A stretch of 64,000 nt of DNA from Hirsutella rhossiliensis. Its lineage: Eukaryota > Ascomycota > Sordariomycetes > Hypocreales > Ophiocordycipitaceae. Within the stretch, counting starts at the first letter, position 1. The number at the start of each line of letters is the position of its first letter. The position numbers and the translations under genes are program-made. This document shows positions 36,601 to 47,387 of the stretch, piece after piece. The notes under the pieces are model-generated. The model saw nothing but the letters and a program-made list of their open reading frames with translations, had not been told where the DNA came from and searched no databases. Location: contig NW_025408680.1 in assembly GCF_020360975.1 (NCBI RefSeq), positions 930,001 to 994,000 on the forward strand, written 5' to 3'.

Positions 36601-38640
36601 GAGACGTCGGTCTAGTCGACCTAAATTTCCTTACACGGCTAGTCCGGCCGTATTAAGGTCCGTCTAGAAATTCGTCTCCTAGTCTTCCCTTAGCCGTAGT
36701 ATTCGCATTCGACGGTCTTTAGGCCCCTTATTCGTACGCCCTATTATTAGCCTAGCTTATATAAAGCTAGGGGGCCTAGGTAACTAAGTCGTGCGTGCTA
36801 AAGAATACCGTCTCCTTAGGCTACTAAAAGAGGGTCTTTTATAGTAGACCTATTCCTCTTAGTAAGGAAAGCTAACTTCTCGAGTATTCCTTCCTATAAA
36901 TAGGTTAGAATTCGAGAACGAATTAACCGAATTTCTCCTCGATAAGCCTAATAGTCTAATTCTTCTAGACTAGCCTTATAGGCTTAGACGTTATATCTTA
37001 GAAGATTCCTTCCTCTTAAAGAAGGCGGAAGGAAATTAAGCTCGTTAAAAATCGAGGGTAAAAAGCTACCCTTTTTCTTCGAAGAATTCGTATAGATCCG
37101 TTAGGTAATTTTATCGTAAAATTTACCCTTCTATATCCCTCTATCTATATAGTTAATTCCCCGGTAATAAGATATTCCTTTCGTGCCTTTTTAAAGGACC
37201 GGAATCGTAAGAGTATATTATAAATATTAAGGGAAGTACTAGAGTTAAGGATAGTTAATTTTCGTAGGGGATAATTAGAGGGTTCTAACGGCTGGTTTTA
37301 GCCTTATTAATCCGTAGGGAAGATAAAGGCCGGATTTACTATACTAACGATTTTTCCTTAAATTTATAGCTCGAATAAGGGTAGCGGCGTTATTAGTTAC
37401 TATTTCTTAGTAACCCGAATCTCGTCTATCTTCTTCTATAACGAGGGGTCCTTCTTAAGAGACTATTATACTATTTCTTATAGCCTCTTTAAAGGGTTAA
37501 TTTCTTTAGGTCGGTTTTCCTCGAAGACCTACTAGTAGTCTTCTAGCCGATAGGGCTTTTTATATACTTAGTAAGTAGGTCGATTCCTCCTCGTACGTTG
37601 TCTCTTCGAGGAATCCTCGTCCCTTTCTAGAAGGTCTACTTAAAAACCCCCCCTTTTTACCCCTTATTGCTAATTTTAACGAAGAGGTTCGATTTCGACT
37701 AGTTCCCTAATTTTTCGACTAAGAGACTAAAAGGTCTATTAGGGGACTAGTCGGGCCGGTCTAACTAACGGGACCGGGGCCGGGCCCGGAGTAAGAGGCG
37801 GAGCTAGGACCGGGGCAGCCGTTAAAGACGGGGTTAAGGCTCTCGAGGAAGGAGGAGCCGCAGGAGCAATAGCCGTAGCAGCAGCAGCTATAGGTTGTGC
37901 CGTCTAGGTTAAGTGCTAGCTACGAAGGAATAAGACTACTTACTATTATACTCTAGCAGCCTCTTTGTCTAGTTCCTAGCTAGCTTCTCGAAAAATAGTT
38001 AAGTAACTATTACTAATAGGCTTTATTAGTAGAGATATATCCTATAGCTACTAGCCGGAAAGAGCTTTTATAAGGAAGTATTAGTTAGCTTCCTTAAGGA
38101 TTTCTTCCCTCGTAGCTAGCTACGACGAAGCTAGTAGGTTTCTAGTAGAGAAGGCTCCTAGATATACCGTATAGGTCTTCCTAATACGGTTAGTTATATA
38201 GCCCCTTAAGGGAGCTATTAAGGTCTCGAGCTTTAAAAGCTACTACCTAGGAGTCTCTTCCTCTTAAAGAGAGATTAGCTTTATAGTACTAACGGATTCC
38301 GTTATCGCCGTGCGTGCAGTAGTTAGCAGCTTCGTCTCGTAAAGGTATTCCTTATAGTAACTCTTATAGTTACCTAAGGTAGTAGAAAAAGCTCTCTGCT
38401 ATATAGAGGTTAGCTCGGAGAAGAGGGTAGCTCCCTCTATAAAGTCCGTTGCCTTAGGACAAAGAGGGGGCTCGAGTAGGTCCTACTTATTAAAGAAGAC
38501 TAAATTATAGATAGTTCTATCTATACGAGCCCGTAGCTCCTTTACCTACTTATCCTAATCTTAGGGCTCTATAAGAATCGTCCTATAGACCGTAGGGATA
38601 GTAGAGGAGTCGATTTTCGTTATTATTATAAGGAAAGGTA
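33650..38640 (-). pseudogene. C2 gag-pol (copia polyprotein)
   Basis: Reverse-strand counterpart of C1 6470-11420. The RT YVDD codons are intact at 34713-34724. Integrase lies at about 36200-36700 and the Pro/Ala-rich linker at about 37740-37900. TAG/TAA at Trp/Gln sites break the frame. Confidence 0.75.
36150..36214 (-). repeat. 18-bp minisatellite in C2
   Basis: About three copies of the TTAGTCCCCTAGGGTCCC-type unit, the complement of the array in C1 (8873-8930). One more unit than in C1. Confidence 0.7.
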
Positions 38641-38765
38641 GAAAAGTCGGTTAAAAATCGGCTTTTCTAGTAAGAGGGGTAAAAGGAAGCTACGAGGGAT
38701 TTAAGAAAGGTGCCTTTTATAGCAGCCGGAAGGTATAGGAATACTATTCCTCCCGGGCTTATAAC

Positions 38766-39251
38766 TCTCGCGAAGAGAGATACGAGAAATATATATAAAA
38801 TACACGAAGGTAAAATTAAAAGTAAGGGGTCGGATAGGTAGGGCAGAGAGATTTAATTCTTACGGGAGCAGTAATAAAGGTAGGGGAGTATATATTATAT
38901 TTCCTTAATTATCCTTCTTTCCTCTATCTAACGCCCCTCTTTATACCTATCTAGTATCTTAATTAATAAAGAAGATCCTACTTAAAGAAGCTATTAATAT
39001 CCTTTCGACTACCGAGCTTTTTACTGGTTTTTCCCCTCTTTTCTAGCCGTTACCGGTATATCCGTCTTATCTTTCGCTACCTCTATAGGAAGCTATCGCT
39101 ACTTCTACTTCCCCTTATGCCCCTACCCTCCTTTCTATACCTCTTTTTAGCTCCTTCTTCCTTTTTTTATACCGGGTGTTTTTAGCTTCCTTAGTCCCTT
39201 ATACTAAGGGATATCTCCGAGAACTACGAAATTAGGCTACGCTTCGCGATA
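38766..39251 (-). repeat. C2 5' LTR (486 bp)
   Basis: Begins TCTCGCGAAGAG and ends CTTCGCGATA. Matches the other LTR with a few RIP-type changes. The primer site abuts its lower coordinate. Confidence 0.85.
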
Positions 39252-40437
39252 ACTATAGAGGTTATATAGGCTTAGTAAAGCTATCTAAAGGCTTTAAATA
39301 ATAGGCCTTTTTATATAAAGGTTAGGTAAGATAGTCCTTTAAAAGTAGCTTATATAAAGGCTACCTTCTTTTTAATATATTATTTAAATAAGAGCTTAGA
39401 ATTAAAGAAGACCCTTAGCTACTATACTAAAAGCTTTACTTTAAAAATATACCTCCTACTATTATACCCTTTAAAATAAGCTGTCTTTACCTACTAAAGT
39501 AAATAAGTTCTATCTTTAAAGGGTTAAAGTAAATCCGTTAGTCCTTAGCTTATTTAAATAAGTTAGTAGGTATTACTTCTAGCTACTAAACGTTCTTCTT
39601 AGCCGATATTAACGTTATAGAGAAACTATAGTTATCTATATAAGATAGCTAGTATATCTTAGCCGCTAGTATCCCCTTTACGTTTAAGAGGAATAAAATA
39701 AGGCTAATAAGGGACCCTTAAAGCACCCTTATTATTAGGTCTATAAGGGTCTAGACTTACCCCTTAAAGGCTAGCTAGATCTTTTATTAAGTAAGGAAGT
39801 AGTCTGCCTAGCTTATAAGGGCCTTAAGGAGGTTTAAGACTATTAAGACCCTTATAAGCTATTCCTTTAATATAAAATTAAAGGCGCCCTTTATATTTAA
39901 TAAGAGAGTACTAGTAATAGCCTTCTTATTAAACTCCTACTTCTTTTAAATATAGTATAGAAGGAGGAAGGTTATATTTATAGCTAACTACTATTTTTAT
40001 CCCCCTAGCTATATAAGGTTTAAAAGCCTAGCTATATTAGCTAAATAGCTATACTAAGTAGCATATAACTTTTTAAGGACCTTTCCTAAGTAGTTAAGTA
40101 GACTTATAACCCTATAGGCCTTAAGGATAGTATAGTCTAGCTTATTATACTTATTAAGTATAATTCTTATAGCTTCCTTCTATACCTTAAGGTAGTATCC
40201 TTAGTTAAATAAAGCTTTATAAGCCCTATTAAAGACTATAAGGATAGCCTTATATTTATATTAAATAAGGAGGAAGCTAAGGGAGTCTAAGCTAAGAGCT
40301 TTTATATTAAAAGAGCTAAAAAGAGCCCTCTTAATCTTAAGGTCCTTTAGCTCTAGCTAGTATTACTTAACTATACCCTTACTACTTATATAGCCTAGAG
40401 GCTCTTCTTTTTCTAGGCTATAAGGGGGGCTAAGGGG
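39252..40437 (-). pseudogene. LINE2 ORF2, reverse transcriptase part
   Basis: The minus strand reads ISLLNYLGKVLKK (about 40110-40150), NKKAITSTLLLNIKGAFN (about 39900-39950), QGSLISLILF (about 39690-39720) and then YIDN in place of YIDD (about 39640), a G-to-A change that removes a catalytic Asp. These are the palm motifs of a LINE reverse transcriptase. RIP stops occur throughout. Confidence 0.7.
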
Positions 40438-41569
40438 GGGGGGCTAGGCGTTATAAGTAGTAGTAAAGATAGCGTTATTACCTTAAAGAGTAATATAAGG
40501 GCGGCTAGTATAGTAAAGGTAGTAGTAGTAGTAGTAAACGCGGTAGTAAGGGTAAGGGTAAGAGTAGTAGTAGCGGCGGACTTATTATTAGCCGCGGCTA
40601 ATATAGCGTTAATAAATAACTTTATATACTCTAAGAAAAAAGGGTAGGAGAGGGGGAAGTAAATATACTTATTATAAGAGTTAGTATAATAAAACGCGGC
40701 TTTTTACTTTATAAAGTAAGGAACTTACTAATTAAAGTTATTATTATTATTATTACTATTATTACTATAGCTATATTTATAAGTATTTATTAATAGGGCG
40801 GCCTATATAGCTAGGAATAAACTAATACTTTAAGGATAGCGAAACTTACCTATTACTACTACTATTATATTTAAAGAAGAAAGAGAAAGAAGGGAAGAAG
40901 GAAAAAAGGGAAGCTGCTTTATATACCCCTTAATAAAGGAGGCTACTTAAGGCTAATAAGATAAGTAACCTAAGGCCTATATATATCTAGGCCGGCCGCT
41001 ATCTACCTAAGGGCGTATATAATAAAGTATGCCCTTATTTTAGCGGCTAGCTAGCTAATAAGTATAGAGCTAAGTATAAGCTACCTAGGTTAATAAGTAT
41101 AGGGATAAAAGGGCTAGTAGGGCTAGTATAATTAACGGAAAAAGGTAAGGTAAAGCTAGTAGTATAAAAGGCTTAAAGCTTAATTATTTTAAAGCTATTA
41201 ATAAAGTAGCGCTATACTATATTAAAGGGGGGGCATTATATAAGAGTCTTTAACTATTATAAGTTATAGACTTAAGTAATAGCTTAAGCTATATAGTTAT
41301 ATATAAAGGGCCGGATCCTATATATATATATATAAGCTAGCTATATATAAAAGAGCTTTATATAGCTTATTAATATTATCTTATAAATAGTACTTATATA
41401 TATACTTTTACTTACTTTTTAATATAGCTTAAGCTATATAGTTATATATAAAGGGCTAGATCTTATATATATATATATAAGCTAGCTATATATAAAGGAG
41501 CTTTTTATAGCTTATTAATATTATTTTATAAATAGTACTTATATATACGCTCTTACTTACTTTATAATA
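40438..41569 (+). mobile_element. A2, right segment with LTR
   Basis: Aligns with A1 1285-2264. It contains a purine tract (about 40871-40911) and an LTR (about 40912-41424). The terminal 145 bp of the LTR are repeated in tandem (41280-41424 and 41425-41569), which A1 and A3 do not show. Confidence 0.75.
41280..41569 (+). repeat. 145-bp tandem duplication of the A2 LTR end
   Basis: TAGCTTAAGCTATATAG starts both units (about 41280 and 41425). Both units end in TTTATAATA/TTTTTAATA and differ only by a few RIP-type and indel changes. Confidence 0.75.
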
Positions 41570-41994
41570 CTTATAACTATCTTTAAGAAATTTAGTTCTT
41601 TCTAAGTATATTAAGACTTTAAAATTAAGGTTATTTATTATTATAATATATATAAGATTACCTTCTTTACTCTTAAAAACTTATATCTCCTTATATATAA
41701 AAGGGTCTTATTATAAGCTCTTAAGCTTATAACTAATTAATACTATATAATTTATATAAACCTATATATAAAGAAGCTTATATAGCCCTTATATAGCTAC
41801 CTTATATAGTAAGGTTAAGGTTATCTTTATACTTTTAATACTAATATAAGTTTACTATACTAGTATCTTTTTTTTAAGCGGCTTAAATAAAGGGGTATTA
41901 CTCTAGCTTAATAACCCTAACTTCTTTTAGTATATATAGCGCCTATAAGATATTATAAGCCTTAAAGCCGCTTCCCTTTATAAGCCGCTTATTA
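41570..41994. other. Unidentified RIP-mutated stretch
   Basis: AT-rich, no open frame and no match to other parts of the window that I can see. It lies between the end of A2 and the M fragment. It could be the remains of an older element or the left part of the M-related unit. Confidence 0.5.
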
Positions 41995-42665
41995 TATATA
42001 GTAAAGGTAGGCTTAAGGGCGCTCTTAACTTTAAAAAAAATAACCCGCGGTATATAGCGCGAGCTATTAATATATAATATTATAGAAAACCTTAAATATA
42101 TTAAAGCTATAATAGAACTACCGCTATTAATAGCGCTTCTAGTACTTAATATAAGCGCTATAGCTTTTACTTTTACTTAAAGCTTATAATACCTTTAATA
42201 GTATAGCGATCTCTATTAGCTTAGTATAGCTATACTATAAGTATATTAACGAGCTATATATATACTATTTTTTAATAACGAGCTTACTAGTAAGCCTATT
42301 AATAAGGCTATTAATAAGGCTATTAATAAAGCTATTAATAAAGCTATTAATAAAGCTATTAATAAAGCTACTAATAAAGCTACTAATAATACTACTAATA
42401 ATACTATTAATAATACTACTAATAATACTACTAACGATAATACTAAGTTATAATACTAGCTAATCGATCTTATATAAAAGGAGATTATTATTATAATACT
42501 TTTATAATAGGTCTTATAAGAAGCTTTATAAAAAGAGCTCTTATAAGATATAGAGTATAAGTTATTTAAGCTAGCTAAGTAAGAGTATATAGTAAAGTAA
42601 TAAGATAAGATAAAAGTAGATATCTAAGAAAAAGAAGAAGTATAGCGTAATTTATATATAAACGA
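41995..42665 (+). pseudogene. M': fragment related to the interior of element M (MULE transposase tail)
   Basis: Reverse complement of M 45690-46240, without its terminal inverted repeats. On the plus strand it begins with a GRLKGALN-like motif, seen as GRPKGALN in M, a signature I associate with the C-terminal tails of fungal Mutator-like transposases. It then enters a 12-bp repeat array that M lacks. The frame has RIP stops. It ends where the C3 LTR begins. Confidence 0.45.
42293..42440 (+). repeat. 12-bp in-frame tandem array
   Basis: About twelve units of AATAARGCTATT/AATAATACTACT type, reading as repeats of Asn-Lys-Ala-Ile/Thr. In M the same place has a single PTNKATK-like unit, so the array grew here by tandem expansion in multiples of four codons. 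Confidence 0.75.
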
Positions 42666-42682
42666 ACTTATATAAAGAAAAC

Positions 42683-43125
42683 TCTTATAAAGGGAGATAT
42701 AAGAAGTATATAAAAATATATAAAGGTAAAATTAAAAGTTAGGGGTTAGATAGGTAGGGTAGAAATATTCTTTTTACCTTAATTATCCTTCTTTCCTTTA
42801 TTTAACGCCCCTTTTTATACTTATTTAATATCTTAATTAATAAAGAAGATCTTACTTAAAGAAGCTATTAATATCCTTTTAACTACTAAGCTTTTTACTA
42901 GTTTTTCCCCTCCTTTCTAGCTATTACTAGTATATCTATCTTATCTCTCGCTACCTTTATAAGAAGCTATCGCTACTTTTACTTCCCCTTATACCCTTAC
43001 CCTTCTTTTTATACTTCCTTTTAGCTCCTTCTTCCTTCTTTTATACTAGGTATATTTAGCTTCCTAGGTCCCTTATACTAAGGGAGATCTTTAAGAACTA
43101 TAAAATTAAGCTATACTTTATAATA
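42683..43125 (-). repeat. C3 3' LTR (443 bp, internal deletion)
   Basis: Matches the 486-bp LTRs but lacks about 43 bp near 42770, where GGTAGAAATATTC replaces the usual longer segment. Confidence 0.8.
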
Positions 43126-44395
43126 TACCCCCTTAGCTATAGCCTACTTATATAGAAAGGGTAAAGCTAAATACTTAGGCTAGTAAGCGTATAGAGGAGG
43201 TCTTAGTCTATACTTATCCCTTACTTAAGAAGTCTAGGTTTTAGCCCTAAGCTCTTTTAAACTAACTTTAAGAAAAAGGGGCCTAAGGAGGAAATTAAGT
43301 CTTATAAGAAAGGGGGGCTTCTTTAAGGATAAGTCCTTAAAAAAGGGCCTTTAAAAGAATAAGTCTTAATTAAGCTAAGGGCCCTCCTTTAAGATAAGTC
43401 CTAGTTCCTCTCTTTAGCTATAGACGTTTCCTTCCTCTTATATACCGTTAGCTCCTTTTATAAACTCTTAAGGTAGGCTTTTAAGAATAGCTTCTCTTAA
43501 ACGTCTTTTAGCTTAATTTACTATAAAAAGATAGCTAGCTTTTACTTTAGTAAGGGCTTTATAAGACCTTTAGCTTTTATTAATACTATTATAACCTAAT
43601 AAATAAAAATAAGTCCCCTTTAAACCTTTTAGTATAACTAATACTAATAAATATTAATATACTATAGCTAGGTTAATAGCTTACTATTTTCCTTTATAAG
43701 AACTATATAGTTTATATATTATTATATTTTATAGCTAATAAGGATAGAACTTATAGTTATAAAGATATAAGTAGCTAGCTAAGGAAAATCGCCTCTTTTA
43801 ATACTTTTAAAAGAGCTAGTAGCTTTACTTTTATACTTAAAGTTATAACGGTAGCTTACTTTAAAGCTCTATAAGTAATAGTTCCTTTAAAAAGGGATAT
43901 AATATACCCTTATAAGCTTTTTCTATTTAAGGAATTATTTATAAAGGACGAATCGCTTAAATAAAAAAAGATTTTAGTAGCTAGTTTCCTTTCTTACTTT
44001 CTTAAGTATAGACTATATAATCTTATTAAGTAAAAATAAAGGATAGCTTAGTCTACTACTTTTTAGTGCCTAGGGCTATAATTTTAGTTATATATAGCTA
44101 GCTAAGAGACTATAAAAGAGATATCTAGTTTAATAGAAATAGCTAAAAAAAGTAAGGAGCTTACCTTTTATTAATATAAGTATTTCTCTTACTCCCTAGC
44201 TTAAAAGGATAGATTAAGTAAAAGCTCTTTATTTAATATAAGTATAAAGGGAAGCTTCTTATTAAGGGAATTAAGAAGTAATTTATAAGCGACCTTATTA
44301 ATATAGGCGTCCTAGGTAAGCTAGATAGTTTATTAAGACCTATTTTAAAGGATTTAATTCCCTTCAAACTACTTTAGCTCCCTTAGCTTAGTTAT

Positions 44396-45092
44396 TATAA
44401 GAAGGTATACGTAATAAGCGTAGAATCGGGTAATCGATAACGTAAGCGGAAAGATCGGTCGAAGGAGTATAGGGTAGGATTTTATCCGGAATTTATAACG
44501 AGTATATAAGGGGCTGAATAATATATTAAAAGAATAGCGTTGTAAAAGATGCTTGCTAACTTGCTTATTCTATCTACTACTCCTAGGGAAATCCTTTATC
44601 TTTTATAGACTATTGCTCGCCTACTAGTAGACTAATTAGTTAGCTTTCTAGCACATTCTATAGTGCTTAAAAAGCTCTATCTATAGTATATCTTCCTAAC
44701 TTAGTAGGTGGTCTAATTATAGCGTGATAGTTAACGTAAGACTATGGGTTCTAGTATAAGTAGTGGATTTAACTAGAATGTTCTATGCTCTACCTATTCT
44801 TATATCGCGGATATCTTCGGAACCGCTAGGCTAAAATATATAATAGGGTATCCGTTCTGCTCGTAATTAACTTATGCATTTTATATATATTTTTATTTAT
44901 AAGGATAGGCTTATCCTAACCCGCTTTTCCTAGAGGAAGATATAGATGTCTAGTAGAGGTCTTTGTCTTTTAAGGGTTATTCCCTTAGCCTATATTATAG
45001 AGCCTCTTTTTACTAGCTTATTCTATAAAGCCTCCCTATGCCTATTATTTCTTTATATTAGTAAATTAAGAATATAAGGGTATATTCTTATT
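44396..45092. mobile_element. S3: intact 697-bp LTR-like unit
   Basis: Least RIP-mutated of the three S copies, with several TG and CA left. Flanked by GTTAT (44391-44395) and ATTAT (45093-45097), equal apart from one G-to-A change. The interrupted C3 sequence is seen uninterrupted in C2 near 34625. Confidence 0.78.
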
Positions 45093-45370
45093 ATTATCTT
45101 ATACCTTTATTATAGGCCTTATATAGCCTCCTTAGTAGTTATTTCTTCCTCTTTTAAGTAAGCTTAGATAATATTATTAACGTAGAAAAAGACTATAATT
45201 TTATCCTTTTATATTATATATAGTTCCTAAGGGACTTTCTTAAAGCCTAGGGCTTTAAGAAAACCTATTAAATAATATTACTAAAGAAAGGGTAATCTTT
45301 ATAGTCTATATAGAGCTGTCCTAAGCTATAGAACCTTTCCTAGCTATTAGAAGCTTAGTAGAAGGTATAT

Positions 45371-46440
45371 ATAAAGGCTTTAACTAAAAGGTATATACGT
45401 ATAGATAGGGAGTATATAAAATAAGTAGGGTAGTATAGCTTATTAAGGCGTAGCACCGATACTATATAATTAGGTATATATATTCCCCGCGCCTATATAG
45501 TAGACTCTTTAACGTATATATCGTAAAGTAAAGATATTTATATATAGGTAGGCTACTTACGTTATATTATATATAGAGCTTAAGACTTAAAGATATATTA
45601 TTTCGTTAAATTAAGCCCTACCCGCCCTGCCCGCCTTAATAGGCCTACCGGCGGCGGTCTAGCCGCGCTAGAAAGTATATATCTCTATACTAGTTTATCT
45701 ATATATAAATTACGCTATACCTCTTTTTCCTCTTAGACGTTTACCTTTATCTTATCTTACTACTTTACTATATACTCTTACTCGGCTAGCTTAAATAACT
45801 TATACTTTATATCTTATAAGAGCTCTTCTTATAAGGCTTCTTACGAGACCTATTATAAGGGCATCGCGACGATAATTTCCTCTTATATAAGATCGATTAG
45901 CTAGTATTATAACCTAGTAGTATCTTTAGTAGCCTTATTAGTAGGCTCGCCGGCGAGCTCCTTATTAAAAAACGGCGTATATATAGCTCGTTAATATACT
46001 TATAGTATAGCTATACTAGGCTTATAGAGATCGCTATACCGTTAAAGGTATCGTAAGCCTTAGGTAAAGGTAGACGCTACGGCGCCTATATTAAGTACTA
46101 GCGGCGCTATTAACGGCGGCGGTACTATTATAGCTTTAGCACGTTTAAGGCTTTCTATAATATTATATACCGACGGCTCGCGCTATATACTACGGGTTAT
46201 TTTTTCGAGGTTAAGGGCGCCCTTAGGCCTACCTTTACTACGAAATTATAGTAAAAATAGCTTTTATTTACGATATATATATTAAAGAGTAATATATACG
46301 TTAAAGAGTCTACTATATAAGCGTAGGGAATATATATACCTAATTATATAGTATTAGCGCTACGCGTTAATAAGCTATACTACCCTACTTATTTTATATA
46401 CTCTATATCTATATATATATACTTTCTAGTTAAGGCTTAT
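45371..46440 (-). mobile_element. M: 1.07-kb element with about 165-bp terminal inverted repeats
   Basis: The left end (45371-45535) and right end (46268-46440) are inverted copies over about 165 bp, sharing for example AAATAAGTAGGGTAGTATAG. It splits C3 at a TATATA-rich site with a probable short duplication of about 6-9 bp. Long TIRs and a transposase-tail ORF suggest a non-autonomous Mutator-like element. The TIR sequence is not that of the MULE at 60929. Confidence 0.65.
45690..46240 (-). pseudogene. M internal ORF, MULE transposase tail-like
   Basis: The minus strand reads KGRPKGALNLEKITRS followed by an REPS-like segment, then about 150 residues to a Glu/Lys/Gln-rich end, with TAG/TAA at Trp/Gln sites. 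GRPKGA...RDPS-type motifs occur near the end of fungal MULE transposases, as I recall; the catalytic domain is absent. Alternatively it is a captured host fragment. Confidence 0.4.
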
Positions 46441-46759
46441 ATAGATAACTTCTTCTTCCTTAAAGGGGTAGTTAATAAAGGTATTAACGGTATCTATTTA
46501 ATTAAGTTTAAGGTTAAATTCTACTACTATAGCTATAAGGGTCTAAAAAGACATCCCTATTAAAGTAGTTACCTTAGTAAGAAGATCCCCTTTTTCCTAT
46601 TAGTTCCTATAGATAACTAGCTAGGCTTTATACTTTTAAAAGTAACTATATTTATTAGTCTTATAGATAAAGACCTACTTATAGCTAAGGACCTATTTTC
46701 CTTTTACCTTTTCCTTAAGGACCTTTTTAAAAGACCTTATCTCCTTATATAAGGCTAGG

Positions 46760-47262
46760 TGTTACGGAGTAGGCAGAAGCGTGCGCGTAGGTGCCGTCCG
46801 TAGGATAATGTTAATAAGCTATATAGAGCTCTTCTATGCGCGGCTGGCCCGCCCCTATACTTACGGGATCCGGCCCTCCGCACGTGACTACACGGCTTAG
46901 GCCGCGGCCTAAGCCCATCACCTATAATAGTCAAAGACTCTTATACAATGCCCTCCCTCGAGCGCGGCGTAGTGCTGCCCTATTAACGGCTCCCGCACAA
47001 TTAGGCCCGTGCCGCGGGCTCTTCCCTGCCCTTTCCCGTTAATAGGGCCGGCCCTACTAGCCCTATTGTCCCCGCGCCCGTTAGCCTAGGCAGCCGGGAC
47101 CCGGCTCTATACTCGTCGGCCGGCTAGCCGTTTAAATAGGGGCGTAACCTATTATATACGCCCCTAGGTGGCCGGCGGCTAGTCCGGACCTACGTAAGCC
47201 TTAGGTTGCCCGTCCCCTCTACCTTAGGCAGCATCCTCTACTAAGGGGTATATAAGGCGGCA
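46760..47262 (-). repeat. A3 3' LTR (503 bp)
   Basis: On the element strand it starts TGCCGCC right after the purine tract and ends CTCCGTAACA. Length equals the A1 LTR. TG...CA termini are intact. Confidence 0.82.
47249..47256 (+). promoter_or_regulatory. TATA box facing the antisense ORF of A3
   Basis: TATATAAG on the plus strand lies 132-139 bp before the ATG at 47388. It is followed by a long CT-rich run (47264-47300). A TATA box plus a CT tract is a common core promoter layout in filamentous fungi. The same CT run is the purine tract of the element on its own strand. Confidence 0.45.
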
Positions 47263-47301
47263 TCCCCCCCTTCCCCCTTCCCTTCCTTCTCTCCCTTCTT
47301 T
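47263..47301 (-). promoter_or_regulatory. A3 polypurine tract
   Basis: On the minus strand an uninterrupted A/G run ends GGGGGGGA just before the LTR. It primes plus-strand DNA synthesis in the retrotransposon cycle. Unusually long (about 39 nt). Confidence 0.75.
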
Positions 47302-47387
47302 AACCGTAGCAGCAGCATTAATAGGTAAGTTCCGCTCTACCTAGGGCGTTAGTCCGTTCCTAGCTATACGGGCCGCTCTATTAACGT

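Larger units (their letters stand above)
32906..39251 (-). mobile_element. C2: copia element of the C1 family, minus strand
   Basis: LTRs of 486 bp at 32906-33391 (3') and 38766-39251 (5'), with target duplication ACTAT at 32901-32905 and 39252-39256 inside LINE2 ORF2. Primer site GTTATAAGCCC lies on the minus strand just below 38766, and a purine tract next to 33392. CpG is well kept and LTRs are nearly alike, so it is one of the younger RIP-mutated inserts. Confidence 0.9.
30963..40437 (-). mobile_element. LINE2: 5'-truncated LINE, minus strand, interrupted by C2
   Basis: The 3' end is at 30963-30980, where a T-rich run gives a poly(A)-like tail on the element strand. The 5' end at 40437 lies inside ORF2, upstream of the reverse transcriptase, so endonuclease and ORF1 are missing, as in common 5'-truncated LINE inserts. 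GGGGCTAGG flanks both ends. The family differs from LINE1 in tail and sequence. Confidence 0.78.
42683..46759 (-). mobile_element. C3: copia element of the C1 family, minus strand, 5' part cut off by A3
   Basis: Follows C2 from its 3' LTR to the point matching C2 about 35230, where A3 enters at 46760. S3 (44396-45092) and M (45371-46440) interrupt it. It is more decayed than C2: the RT YVDD is YVNN at 45173-45184, and CpG is lost. The remaining 5' part would lie beyond A3, outside the window. Confidence 0.85.

Noticed and set aside
38752..38765. tRNA gene fragment for initiator Met
   Set aside because: Only the anticodon-arm complement is present next to an LTR, which is what a primer-binding site needs; no tRNA fold.
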